A stretch of 64,000 bases of DNA from assembly GCA_031769625.1 (NCBI GenBank), contig JAUIMM010000483.1, forward strand, positions 3,989,501 through 4,053,500, in the 5' to 3' direction. The DNA is from Taudactylus pleione (Eukaryota > Chordata > Amphibia > Anura > Myobatrachidae). Made by a program: the position numbers and the translations under genes. The notes under the pieces are model-generated. The model did not search any database and was not told the DNA's origin. It worked only from the letters and a program-made list of their open reading frames with translations. Shown here in pieces: positions 12,401 through 20,959 of the stretch; positions within the stretch are counted from its first letter, which is position 1, and the number at the start of each line of letters is the position of its first letter.

Positions 12401-12612
12401 TCACACAGAACATGATGATCTACCTTAGAACACACAGGACATCATTTCATGGATCGCCTCGTCCCTATGCCCATTCAACGCAACAGCCATGGCATGGTCA
12501 GGAGGCCCAGCAGTTTCAACCACCAACATATTTCTACCAAAGGGGAGCACCGGCACGGCCATCAAAACCACGTCGTCCACCAACGCCCGACCCACCAGGA
12601 GCTATTGTCTGA
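6439..12612 (+). CDS. Harbinger Myb/SANT-like protein, spliced gene
   Basis: Proposed coding exons: 6439-6606 (acceptor AG at 6421-6422), about 9368-9596, 9837-10036, 10117-10200, 10334-10471, 10766-10882, 11070-11204 and 12041-12612. From exon 3 on, every junction is phase 1 and the frame stays open to TGA at 12610. Exon 2 to 3 is phase 2. The junction of exon 1 to 2 fits only if the acceptor is AG at 9371-9372 (start 9373), or if an exon was missed. Exon 2 plus the start of exon 3 carry a Myb/SANT-like helical domain (KVRFSEAENNTLVEGV, then AIWDEIASRV, then GAVCKKRYGDCKR), like the DNA-binding partner protein of Harbingers and the NAIF1 family. Middle exons are acidic and low in complexity. 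The last exon is Q/E/R-rich and probably coiled-coil. In known Harbingers this protein aids nuclear import and end binding of the transposase. Function is inferred from family and context. Confidence 0.75.
6630..7412 (+). repeat. Harbinger-derived unit, copy A
   Basis: Starts GGGTATTCAAAATGAAACG with a small TIR-like hairpin (GTAAACTT...AAGTTTAC) and ends near GAATACAGTGTAAAAC. It shares many ordered blocks with copies B and C: TGATCACTATGG, GGGGTAC near GAAAATGG, ATATTTTTATGTCCCTAA, AGGAGTGCAGGC and ATTCAGTGGTG. It lies in the intron between the first two coding exons. Confidence 0.65.
7480..8371 (-). repeat. Harbinger-derived unit, copy B (inverted)
   Basis: Contains the same blocks as copy A in reverse order and complement (GCCTGCACCCCT, then CCATTTTCTGGTACCCC, then GGGATTCAAAACACCTGCC). 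Copies B and C meet head to head at about 8371 to form a very large imperfect palindrome. Confidence 0.7.
8336..8407. repeat. 32-bp perfect inverted repeat at the B/C junction
   Basis: Arms 8336-8367 and 8376-8407 are exact reverse complements (CCGTAGGGTTATTCATTATG and onward) with an 8-bp spacer. They form the core of a palindrome whose weaker arms extend for several hundred bases each way. Confidence 0.9.
8372..9130 (+). repeat. Harbinger-derived unit, copy C
   Basis: Mirror image of copy B, running to GAATACAGTGTTAAAC near 9125. It includes GCGCCACCGCTTATCCCCG, which also occurs near the left transposon end (about 4335-4355), so the units derive from the same Harbinger family. Confidence 0.7.
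9368..9596 (+). CDS. Myb-like gene, exon with Myb/SANT domain
   Basis: The exon lies between a pyrimidine-rich acceptor (CAG at 9365-9367, or AG at 9371-9372) and donor AAGAG|GTAAAG at 9597. It encodes a basic stretch (VKRRKVRF) followed by the first helices of a Myb/SANT-like domain. The third, recognition-like helix continues across the phase-2 junction into the exon at 9837. Confidence 0.75.
9837..10036 (+). CDS. Myb-like gene, end of Myb domain and basic linker
   Basis: Acceptor TTTTATAG|AT and donor GGACG|GTAATT. The exon completes an Arg codon split by the intron, continues YGDCKRQTKEKMKKQRQHQ, a highly basic segment after the Myb fold, and then GGGPQLTMHWLPWEEEI, a conserved-looking hydrophobic/acidic motif. 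Ends in phase 1. Confidence 0.75.
10117..10471 (+). CDS. Myb-like gene, two short acidic exons
   Basis: Two exons, 10117-10200 (donor ACAA|GTAAG) and 10334-10471 (acceptor CTACAG|GT, donor GAGG|GTAAC), are both phase 1 in and out. They encode charged sequence of low complexity (for example RPQRSQENAEVRTEDTGAG and KPPKKIWRTSVDKTGRI). The acceptor of the first has a weak pyrimidine tract and was chosen because it keeps the frame. Confidence 0.6.
10766..10882 (+). CDS. Myb-like gene, acidic exon
   Basis: Acceptor AAATTAG|AA and donor TTGG|GTAAG, both in phase 1. Encodes a Glu-rich segment (EESTLEENSRGPRLEDTLED) with no recognised domain, in frame with its neighbours. Confidence 0.65.
11070..11204 (+). 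CDS. Myb-like gene, exon 7
   Basis: Acceptor T-run followed by AG|AA (11068-11069) and donor GTTG|GTAAG at 11205; phase 1 at both ends. Encodes NVGPSTSGGLASNIGPYF and then an acidic SQDEEDVDVEQI segment. In frame with the exons before and after. Confidence 0.7.
12041..12612 (+). CDS. Myb-like gene, terminal coiled-coil exon
   Basis: Acceptor AATCCTAG|TT, phase 1, open to TGA at 12610-12612. About 190 codons. The first half is rich in Q, E, R and L with heptad-like spacing (VDRIVELAQDMEDRQ to HLESLEQFRGIEHQL) and probably forms a coiled coil for self- or transposase-association. The tail is rich in Pro, Gln and His (from PRPYAHSTQQ). This is the longest and clearest exon of the gene. Confidence 0.75.
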
Positions 12613-13690
12613 AGAACAGAACAGGAGGTTGAAGGTCCCTCATGAAGATATTAACTTCCTAAAAAATATCAGGTTGTATCACTCTTTTTTTTTTGGAATG
12701 TGTTATTTTAATTAACATGTAATTTCCTTCCAAACCCCCCCCCTCAACACAAGTTAAGTAATGGGAGTTTTGGGTGTTTCGAAAACATACATGGGATTGT
12801 ATGTGAAGTGGCTAAATGATGACAGCTCCCAAAATTTTGACTTATTTTCAAAATAGCCATAAACTTGCTTTCTGAGCCCACTTTTTTTTTTTTTTTATCC
12901 TATGATTGTATGTTAATTTTGTGTTTGTGTGTATTTTTGTAAACAAATCATTTACGTTTTTTATCTTTGTTTTGTTCTTTTTTTCCCCGGGAGCCATATT
13001 ATGTGAACCGTCTTTCAAGTACATTATTTGGGGAGAACTTCAAGAAAACACCCATTTGGAATATTTAAACATTGGTGAGTATTAATGTACATATTCATGA
13101 TATGTTATGCTGGCCATACACTACCAGATAAAATGTCTGTCAGACCGACAGACATTTTATCTGGCTGGCTGCCAGTCACAGAAGTCGCCGGCATATACTG
13201 TGAGATTTCTCGCACAGTGTATTCGGCACACATCTGCGCTCCGCCCCCGGGGGTGGAGACATTTCCCTGTTCCTTTCGTAGGATGGAACACAGGAAATGT
13301 CTGTCTGTCGGCTGTGCTGGGCATACACTGCCCGATGCGGCCGACAGTTTAACGGGAAATATCGCATCAGATGGGCATGCTGGACAATCCAGCATGCCCG
13401 ACCGAGCAATATTTAACCCTCGGTCGCCCCCCCACACGCTACAATTATCGCGGCGATCCGCCGATATCGGGCGGATCGTCCCGATAATTGTAGCGTGTAT
13501 GGGCAGCATTAGTCTTTCATCCAGATGTTTATTTGTAAAATGATGTATTTAAAAGTTAATCATCTGATCTAATATGTTTTTTTTTTGTTTTTTTTTAGAG
13601 ATTACTAGCTGTTCAGAAAATAAACAGACCCCCAAGAAAGAAAACATCTTCAAGAAAGTGTTTTGAAATAAACTTAATAAATATGATCTT
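12613..13690 (+). other. 3' UTR with intron and poly(A) signals
   Basis: After the stop the transcript can reach the donor ACATTG|GTGAGT at about 13074. A T-run plus TTTAG acceptor at about 13598 then opens a short last exon that ends with two AATAAA hexamers near 13660-13685. The intron between holds the 401-bp MITE at 13108-13508. Inferred from splice-like and poly(A) motifs only. Confidence 0.5.
13108..13508. mobile_element. 401-bp MITE with TTA target duplication
   Basis: Ends TGCTGGCCATACAC and GTGTATGGGCAGCA are inverted repeats, flanked by TTA on both sides (13105-13107 and 13509-13511). The interior has further hairpins (AATGTCTGTC...GACAGACATT; ATTATCG...CGATAAT). Close relatives occur at 59646, 60530 and 61306-61695. 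TTA duplication and end form suggest a Harbinger-type non-autonomous element. Confidence 0.9.
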
Positions 13691-13849
13691 TCAATGTCTC
13701 TTTAATTATTTTCTTATTGCTCATTGATCAATCTTTTTAAAAATAAAAATCTTATTTTTTTTCATTACTGTTTCTGTTTCATTTTATTCCAATAGATTTA
13801 TAGAAGTAATTTATGGGTGTTTTTTAAGTTATGAGATATTTTATTTGGA

Positions 13850-13980
13850 AACTGTAGTCTGTGGTTGATTTTGCTATTTTTTTTTTTTTAAATTTGAGGC
13901 ACACATGGGTCATTTGTATGAGGCTTGTGTGCCTCCAAACGTTAAAGGGATGTATGCAAAATCAGTCACAGACTACAGTG
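13850..13980. repeat. imperfect palindrome, about 130 bp
   Basis: ACTGTAGTCTGTGGTTGATTTTGC near 13850 is mirrored by GCAAAATCAGTCACAGACTACAGT near 13955, with an inner pair AGGCACACA/TGTGTGCCT. This is a probable small MITE. Confidence 0.65.
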
Positions 13981-14647
13981 TTGTATTAAAGTCCTTTACT
14001 TGTGGTAGACAAGACATAGGGGGCCACTTATTAAAATATCTTTAATGTAATGTCCCCAAAAGCACCTAATTTGCAATGTGTACTTAAAATTTTTAGTATC
14101 CCCCCGCATGTATGAAAGAGGGACCGCAGCAGGTATCTCTGAAACCTACTGTGATCCCTCCATTGCAGCCAGCAGCCCCATCCCTCATAGGTTTATATGG
14201 GGGATGCGATGCTGGAAAATTGATCAATATTGGGAATGCAAAGCATTCCCGATATTGTCCCCAGCATCTAACGCCATCTCAAGATAGCATTAGCCGCTGT
14301 AGTCTGTGGGTACATACGGCATTTCAGCCGGGGGGGATCTCCTAGATCCTTTTGTCGGCATTTGGGGGCCGCTCATGTGCAGACCGCAGGACTGCGCATG
14401 CGCTGCAATCCCGCATGTACTCCAAACACATCGCAGGGACGGGCTCCTTTCGGAGCTGGTATCCCTGAATGTGCAGGATAGTACATTCAGCCTGTATGTT
14501 CACATTTGGCAATGCGAACAAGGGTGGTACTGGATGCCCTGATCCCATTGCAAAATGAAATCATTATTAAATGTTGTTTTTTCAGTCCAGTGACTATATT
14601 CAATTACCTGTAATTTGGTAATAACCAGAGTGTACATGGTGCTAATG

Positions 14648-14663
14648 TGTGTGTGTGTGTATA

Positions 14664-14696
<33 letters not shown>

Positions 14697-14823
14697 GATT
14701 TGTAAGAAAGGTAATGTTCTTTAAGGCCTATTTGGAAAAAACCTGACCGTGTTTGCTTATAAAGTGAGTATTTTTATATCTCTATATATATTATATATAT
14801 ATATCTATCTATCTATCTATCTA

Positions 14824-14865
<42 letters not shown>
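14648..14865. repeat. microsatellites (GT/AC)n, (TCTA)n, (TA)n
   Basis: A (GT)n-TATA-(AC)n run at about 14648-14697, then (ATCT)n and (TA)n up to the edge of the LTR at 14866. The retrotransposon appears to have inserted into the TA run, since (AT)n also continues after its other LTR at 20963. Confidence 0.9.
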
Positions 14866-14869
<4 letters not shown>

Positions 14870-15470
14870 CACAGTTAGGTTAGGGGGTCCCTCTCCTGGG
14901 TAGAGGACTCCTTCCTTTCACACACAGCAGCTGGGAAACAGTACGCCAGACTGGATGCAAGTACAAGCTGGTCGGCGACAGTCTTTATTGTACAATGTCA
15001 GAAACAAACATAAAGAAAACATAAACATAAATCCTAGCCCTGTCGGGGCACTAACTTCACAGGTAGTTCCCTCACTACCAGAACCTGGCAGGGCCTAATG
15101 CCCTCACCAGCAACAAGGGCACAGCACAACACTTACAGTTAGGTTTTCAAGTGTCTCTGAGCAAACTCCCTGTCTGCTCTCCCAGGTGAGACAATCAGCC
15201 CTCAACACACTAGGCTTATATTGGCCACTCTCAGGTGGAAACCCTAACAAGCCTGTTACCAGGCTAAGAGAACCAAAACCTGGAGTGGCCGTGGGTGGAG
15301 CCCTCCCTCTCCTCTCACCCACAACCCCCAGGTCCCAAACCGGCTTTTCAAAAAGCCGAGACTCAAGCCTGCTACACTGCAGACTTTCTCCTGGAGGTTT
15401 AAAACACATAAGACAGGAATCTGGGACAAATGTACCTGCCACAGACCACTTTACCAATGATCCTATCACA
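14866..15470 (-). repeat. 3' LTR (605 bp)
   Basis: Matches 20052-20962 apart from the MITE found there and small changes near 15330-15345. On the - strand it starts TGTGATAGGATCATTGG and ends CTAACTGTGTCAC. The last base is altered or lost at the TA-repeat junction. Confidence 0.93.
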
Positions 15471-17736
15471 TACCCCCCCCCCTTTGTTTCGACCTGTGGG
15501 GCGGAACAACTGAAGCCCCCAAACAATGAACGCGTGACAACGCGTCAGCATTGGCCAGCTGGCTTCCTGGCCTGTGTCCCACTGAAAATTTTAAAGTTTG
15601 TAACGCCAAGAACCATCTCGTAATTCTTGCATTACTGTCTTTATTTTCGGACATCCACTTCAAAGGGGCATGGTCAGTGATCAATTTGAACTTTTTTCCA
15701 ACCAAGTAGTACCTGAGAGCCTCTAACACCCACTTTATGGCCAACGCCTCCTTCTCCACTGTGGCATAGTTTCTCTCATGTACATTCAACTTTCTGCTTA
15801 GATAGAAAATAGGGTGTTCCTCACCCTCCTTGTTCTGGGACAGGACCGCTCCTATACCTACTTCTGATGCATCGGTTTGTACTATGGATTCCCTGTCTAA
15901 ATTAGGAGTCATCAGGACTGGTTGAGAACACAACGCTACTTTCAACTCCTGAAAAGCTTTCTCCGCCTCAGGACTCCATTCTACCATGACTTTTTGTTTG
16001 CCTTTGGTCAGGTCAGTCAGTGGGACTGCCATGGTGGCAAAGTTGGGTATAAACCTCCTGTAGTACCCCGTAATTCCCAAGAAGGCTCTCACCTGCTTCT
16101 TATTCAGAGGCCGTGGCCAGTTTTGTATGGCATCAACTTTATTGAGCTGAGGCTTTATCAGGCCTCTGCCAATGGTGTATCCCAGATATTTTACTTCCTC
16201 CATGCCTAGACAACACTTTTTTGGGTTGGCTGTCAAACCTGCCTTATAGATGGAGTCCAAAACTGCTTGTACCCTGGGTAAGTGAGACTGCCATTCAGGA
16301 CTATGAATGACCACGTCATCCAGATAAGCAGCCGCATACCGTCTATGGGGCCTTAGAATCCTGTCCATCATTCTTTGGAAGGTAGCAGGTGCCCCATGTA
16401 GCCCGAAGGGCAACATCTTGTACTGAAACAAGCCCTCTGGCGCTGAAAAAGCTGTCTTTTGTTTGGTGCTCTCGGTTAATGGTACTTGCCAATACCCTTT
16501 GGTTAGGTCAAGAGTGGTTAAATACCTTGCCGTCCCTAGTCTCTCAATCAATTCATCCACTCTTGGCATCGGGTAGGCATCGAATTTTGAAACACTGTTC
16601 AACTTTCGGAAGTCATTGCAGAAACGCACACTCCCGTCGGGCTTTGGAATCAACACAATGGGACTTGACCATTCACTATGTGATTCTTCAATAACCCCTA
16701 ACTCTAGCATATTTTTAATTTCTTTCGACACCGATTCTCTTTGTGCTTCTGGCAACCTATAGGGCTTTAGATTAACTTTAACCCCTGGGTCAGTGATGAT
16801 GTCATGTTTAATGACCAAGGTTTTTCCAGGTACGTCAGAGAACAGCACCCTATTTCTGATCAGAAACTCCTTGACCTCTTGTTGTTGAATTGCCGACAGG
16901 GTTTTTGCCACTGTCACTTCGGGAACTAAGGGCCCTGGATTTACTGGAGGGGCTCGGACGGCCGACAGTGCCGTTCTATCTTTCCAGGGCTTTAACAGAT
17001 TTATATGGTATATCTGTTCCGGCTTTCTTTTCCCCGGCTGGTAAACTTTGTAATTGACCTGCCCCACTCTTTCTAAGATTTCAAAGGGCCCTTGCCATTT
17101 AGCCAAAAGTTTATTTTCCACAGTGGGAACCAATACTAACACTCTGTCCCCAGGAGCAAAGCTGCGTAACCGAGCATTGCGGTTGTATACCCTCTGCTGT
17201 GCCTGTTGAGCCTGTTCCAGGTGCTCTCTCACTATCGGCACTACCACAGCAATTCTCTCCTGCATTTGAGAAACATACTCAATCACGGTTTTGTAAGGAC
17301 TAGACTGCCCCTCCCATGTCTCTTTGGCAATGTCTAGTAACCCCCTTGGGTGTCTCCCATACAACAAGTCGAAGGGTGAAAACCCGGTGGAGGACTGGGG
17401 AACTTCTCTTATGGCCAACAATAAATACGGCAATAAGTAATCCCAATCCCTACCATCCTTGTCGACCACTTTCCTAAGCATGTGTTTTAACGTCTTGTTA
17501 AACCTCTCGACCAGCCCATCGGTTTGGGGGTGATAAACCGAAGTTCTTAACTGTTCAATTTTGAACAGGCGACATAACTCTTTCATGACTTTTGACATAA
17601 ACGGTGTACCCTGGTCAGTTAGTATCTCCTTGGGTATACCCAGCCTGCTAAAGACATGAACTAGCTCTCTGGCAATGGTCTTGGTTGACGTATTGCGCAA
17701 CGGGATCGCTCCCGGGTACCTGGTAGCGTAATCCAT
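15466..17736 (-). CDS. pol: pol part 2: integrase core, RT, RNase H
   Basis: Open frame of 756 codons counted from a Met that directly follows the in-frame TAG at 17752-17754; it is really the continuation of the upstream frame. Residues 1-100 hold the rest of the integrase core, with the second Asp at 41 (LTDQG) and Glu at 77 (LVERFN), the D-35-E spacing. An integrase C-terminal region (about 190-250, PGDRVLVL to HINLLKPW) follows. RT spans about 330-520, with NDFRKLN, LDLTKGYWQVPL and the active-site YLDD at 471-474. RNase H spans about 610-735 (TDAS at 621, ITDHAPLKW). The frame ends inside the polypurine tract. All listed catalytic residues are present. The domain order is the Gmr1-like hallmark. 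Confidence 0.93.
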   Translation of the reverse strand: MDYATRYPGAIPLRNTSTKTIARELVHVFSRLGIPKEILTDQGTPFMSKVMKELCRLFKIEQLRTSVYHPQTDGLVERFNKTLKHMLRKVVDKDGRDWDYLLPYLLLAIREVPQSSTGFSPFDLLYGRHPRGLLDIAKETWEGQSSPYKTVIEYVSQMQERIAVVVPIVREHLEQAQQAQQRVYNRNARLRSFAPGDRVLVLVPTVENKLLAKWQGPFEILERVGQVNYKVYQPGKRKPEQIYHINLLKPWKDRTALSAVRAPPVNPGPLVPEVTVAKTLSAIQQQEVKEFLIRNRVLFSDVPGKTLVIKHDIITDPGVKVNLKPYRLPEAQRESVSKEIKNMLELGVIEESHSEWSSPIVLIPKPDGSVRFCNDFRKLNSVSKFDAYPMPRVDELIERLGTARYLTTLDLTKGYWQVPLTESTKQKTAFSAPEGLFQYKMLPFGLHGAPATFQRMMDRILRPHRRYAAAYLDDVVIHSPEWQSHLPRVQAVLDSIYKAGLTANPKKCCLGMEEVKYLGYTIGRGLIKPQLNKVDAIQNWPRPLNKKQVRAFLGITGYYRRFIPNFATMAVPLTDLTKGKQKVMVEWSPEAEKAFQELKVALCSQPVLMTPNLDRESIVQTDASEVGIGAVLSQNKEGEEHPIFYLSRKLNVHERNYATVEKEALAIKWVLEALRYYLVGKKFKLITDHAPLKWMSENKDSNARITRWFLALQTLKFSVGHRPGSQLANADALSRVHCLGASVVPPHRSKQRGGGM
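15473..15488 (-). promoter_or_regulatory. polypurine tract
   Basis: On the - strand, AAAGGGGGGGGG followed by TA and the LTR start TGTGATAGG. This is the expected plus-strand priming site directly upstream of the 3' LTR. It overlaps the last codons (Gly run) of the pol frame. Confidence 0.8.
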
Positions 17737-17751
17737 TATGACCAGAATATA

Positions 17752-19734
17752 CTAGTGTCCCCTGGCAGACTTCATTAAGGGTCCAACCAAATCCATCGCT
17801 ATTCTTTCAAACGGCACCTCTATAATAGGCAATGGAACTAGTGGACCCTTAAAATGTGGCCTGGGAGCATGATACTGACACTCAGGGCAGGATGCGCAAA
17901 AGTCAGACACCTCTTTATGAAGCCCGGGCCAGAAAAACCTCTGCATTATTCGCTCAGTGGTTTTCTCTACCCCTAGATGGCCTGCCGTTATATGACCATG
18001 GGCCAGATCCAACACTGTTCTTCTGTAGGCTTTGGGAACTATTAGTTGTTCCACAATATCTTCCTCCTTCTTAGTCACCTGATATAACAAATCCTGACAC
18101 ATTGCCATGTGGGGATAGGACAAAGGACTATCATGGTCTACGGGTTTACCATCAACTACTTTTACATTCTCCCTGGCTTTTACCAAAGTAGGGTCATTCA
18201 ACTGCTCCACGGCAAAGACCTCTCTTCTGACCTCTAAATCAGGCAGACGATCACCTGGCCCAACAACACTTCCCACCTCAATGGGAGGCACATCAGTTGG
18301 CGGGCCACCGTCACGTTCCGCATTCTCTAGTTCGCCAACCATAGTAGAAAAAGGGAATAACTCTGACTCAGAAGAAACTCCCTCCTCCACTACATCGACA
18401 ACCTTCTCAAATGGATCGGGGTTGTTCACCTCTGGAACAAAACGGCTTTCCCACAACTTCCAGAAGTGAGCAAAGTCTCTCCCCAATATTGCATCGTACA
18501 CCAGACCATGCACCAAACCCACAGAAACTATAGCAGAGCCACATGGTGTCTCGATGTTCACCTCGGCCGTAACATAATATCGAGTATCCCCATGTATGCA
18601 GGTCACACCAACAGTTTTCCCTGTATGCCTCAAGGGGTTCACCAGCTCAGCTTTTATAAGTGTCACCAAGCTACCAGAGTCTAACAGTGCCTCTACTCGG
18701 TTGCCATCTACAGTGAGTACACACATGTGCTTATCAGTCTCAGCCTGCCGGTCAGCCGTACAGGCTGTCTGTGCAAAGAAAGACCCCCTGCGGTAGACAT
18801 GAGCAGTATCACATTGCATAGGTTCAGTTGTAAGTGAACAATTAGCGGCAATATGGCCGAAGCCACCACATCGGAAACACTGAGTCATATTAATGTCTAG
18901 TCGTTTACGGGGCAAGAACCTTCCTGGCCTGGCAGGCCTGTCTCCAGGTTCTACACCCTCAGTCTTAGGTACATTCCACCGCCCAGCACCCTTCTCCCCT
19001 GGAACAGTCTTACCAGTGTCTGTGGGAGTTCGCCGGTGCGCCATTGGGGCTCGGTGGGGCATACTCATCAGCTCCTCAGCCGCCACGTACCTCTCCAGCA
19101 GCTCGACCAACTGGTCCGCGGACTTAGGGTTTGCATGGCTCACCCACTTGCGCAGATTCACAGGTAACGATCGCAGGTACCGGTCCATCACGACCCTTTC
19201 CACGATCTGTGGTCCCGCCAGCGTCTCGGGCTGTAGCCATTTTGAGGACAGATGGACGAGGTCATGTATCTGCGAACGTGGAGGCTTGTCCATATGGAAC
19301 TCCCAGTGGTGGACCCGTTGGGAACGAACAAAGGTGGTGACTCCCAAGCGAGTTAGGATCTCCTGTTTTAGTTTTTTATAGTCCTTGGCATCAGCCAGGC
19401 ATAAGTCGAAATAGGCCTTTTGTGGCTCCCCAGACAAAAAAGGGGCCACCAGACTTGCCCACTGCTCCTTGGGCCAACTCTCCCTTTCGGCCGTTCTTTC
19501 AAATGCGGCGAGATAGGCCTCCACATCATCGCCCGAAGTCATCTTTTGGAGGAAGTGACTGGCTCGTACGGAGTGAGTGGTGGTGGGAGGACCAGTAGCA
19601 ACATCTCTGGGCCGGGCGACCAGGTGCTGTACCACCTCTTTTATGGCCTGGCTGTTTTCCGCTAAGGCCTGGCGGGTTTCCTCGATGGCGACCTGTTGTT
19701 GCCTCTGGGCTGTCTCCAAGGCCAACAGTTGCAC
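17752..19734 (-). CDS. gag-pol: gag-protease-integrase N-terminus
   Basis: Open frame of 660 codons as counted from a GTG; the true frame enters from upstream. Residues 1-40 are Gln-rich coiled coil. Residues about 134-220 form a SCAN-like capsid region (KWLQPETLAG, RSLPVNLRKW, ELLERYVAAEEL). CCHC zinc knuckle at 286-299 (CFRCGGFGHIAANC). Aspartic protease with DSGS at 352-355 and ILGRD at 416-420. Integrase HHCC finger with His 581 and 586 and Cys 616 and 619, then the first catalytic Asp (MDLVGPL, 648). It stops at TAG 17752-17754, with the same frame continuing immediately into the rest of integrase. The stop is probably a point mutation rather than programmed readthrough, because it splits a catalytic domain. 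Confidence 0.9.
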   Translation of the reverse strand: MQLLALETAQRQQQVAIEETRQALAENSQAIKEVVQHLVARPRDVATGPPTTTHSVRASHFLQKMTSGDDVEAYLAAFERTAERESWPKEQWASLVAPFLSGEPQKAYFDLCLADAKDYKKLKQEILTRLGVTTFVRSQRVHHWEFHMDKPPRSQIHDLVHLSSKWLQPETLAGPQIVERVVMDRYLRSLPVNLRKWVSHANPKSADQLVELLERYVAAEELMSMPHRAPMAHRRTPTDTGKTVPGEKGAGRWNVPKTEGVEPGDRPARPGRFLPRKRLDINMTQCFRCGGFGHIAANCSLTTEPMQCDTAHVYRRGSFFAQTACTADRQAETDKHMCVLTVDGNRVEALLDSGSLVTLIKAELVNPLRHTGKTVGVTCIHGDTRYYVTAEVNIETPCGSAIVSVGLVHGLVYDAILGRDFAHFWKLWESRFVPEVNNPDPFEKVVDVVEEGVSSESELFPFSTMVGELENAERDGGPPTDVPPIEVGSVVGPGDRLPDLEVRREVFAVEQLNDPTLVKARENVKVVDGKPVDHDSPLSYPHMAMCQDLLYQVTKKEEDIVEQLIVPKAYRRTVLDLAHGHITAGHLGVEKTTERIMQRFFWPGLHKEVSDFCASCPECQYHAPRPHFKGPLVPLPIIEVPFERIAMDLVGPLMKSARGH

Positions 19735-19856
19735 CCTGGTGGATTCCTGCTGAGCCCTGGTAGATTCCTGCTGAAGTTTGTTCGTCTCCTGCTGAGCTCT
19801 GGTAGATTCCTGCTGAACTGCTGTAGCTTGGAGAAGGCCTTAATCATGTCCTCCAT
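19735..19856 (-). pseudogene. gag: gag N-terminus, separated by a frameshift
   Basis: A likely gag start ATG lies at 19856 (MEDMIKAFSKLQ). About 13 codons later its frame diverges from the long gag frame, which in this stretch reads repeated QQESTRAQQ-like heptads up to 19735. A one-base indel near 19810-19820 would explain the break. The Gln-rich repeats suggest a gag coiled coil built from short tandem duplications. Confidence 0.7.
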
Positions 19857-20030
19857 TTTGTCCTGGGGTGTAGGTTGGAAGCTGAACCTTGCCTCTCTGA
19901 GCATTGGCTGACGCCTCCTCTATGGGACTCCAAGGACACAGTGTTATTTCCACACTCACAAATTGGGTGTCTGTCCCTTTAATTTTTAAACGGAAAGTTT
20001 TCCTCTTGCTGCAACTTCAGTGTGTGTGGT

Positions 20031-20048
20031 TGCCCGCATTCTCCACCA
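20031..20048 (-). promoter_or_regulatory. primer-binding site, resembles tRNA-Ala
   Basis: On the - strand, TGGTGGAGAATGCGGGCA begins 3 bases after the 5' LTR. Its complement ends ATTCTCCACCA, which resembles the 3' end of vertebrate tRNA-Ala species that end in CATTCTCCA plus CCA. The tRNA assignment is from memory and should be checked. Confidence 0.65.
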
Positions 20049-20051
20049 TAT

Positions 20052-20959
20052 TGTGACACAGTTAGGTTAGGGGGTCCCTCTCCTGGGTAGAGGACTCCTT
20101 CCTTTCACACACAGCAGCTGGGAAACAGTACGCCAGACTGGATGCAAGTACAAGCTGGTCGGCGACAGTCTTTATTGTACAATGTCAGAAACAAACATAA
20201 AGAAAACATAAACATAAATCCTAGCCTTGTCGGGGCACTAACTTCACAGGTAGTTCCCTCACTACCAGAACCTGGCAGGGCCTAATGCCCTCACCAGCAA
20301 CAAGGGCACAGCACAACACTTAAGCTGGCCACACACTAGAACAACTTACATCCAACCAGCCAACTTGTTGATTGGTTGGAATGAAAATCTGGTAAGGAAT
20401 GGGAGTAAATGATGATCAGAAATTTACTCCTAAATGCCAGAAAACAGATGAAAATGGTCATCAGACAAGTTTGTTAAATGTTTGATTTAAACTATTTGTT
20501 TACTCAACAGTTTTGGTCCATTTTTCAGCGTCTGGGAGCAAGTTGCTGATTGTATTCCTTACCAGATTTTCATTCCAACCAATCTACTAGTTGGCTGGTT
20601 GGACAGATAATCTTTAGATGTGTGGCCATCTTTACAGTTAGGTTTTCAAGTGTCTCTGAGCAAACTCCCTGTCTGCTCTCCCAGGTGAGACAATCAGCCC
20701 TCAACACACTAGGCTTATATTGGTCACTCTCAGGTGGAAACCCTAACAAGCCTGTTACCAGGCTAAGAGAACCAAAACCTGGAGTGGCCGTGGGTGGAGC
20801 CCTCCCTCTCCTCTCACCCACAACCCCCAAACGGGCTTTTCAAAAAACCGAGACTCAAGCCTGCTACACTGCAGACTTTCTCCTGGAGGTTTAAAACACA
20901 TAAGACAGGAATCTGGGACAAATGTACCTGCCACAGACCACTTTACCAATGATCCTATC

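Noticed and set aside
15186..15623. 145-residue + strand frame
   Set aside because: It lies in the LTR, antisense to the retrotransposon, and recurs in the other LTR.
17752..17754. Programmed amber readthrough between two pol products
   Set aside because: The codon lies inside the integrase catalytic core, not at a gag/pol boundary, so a nonsense mutation is more likely.
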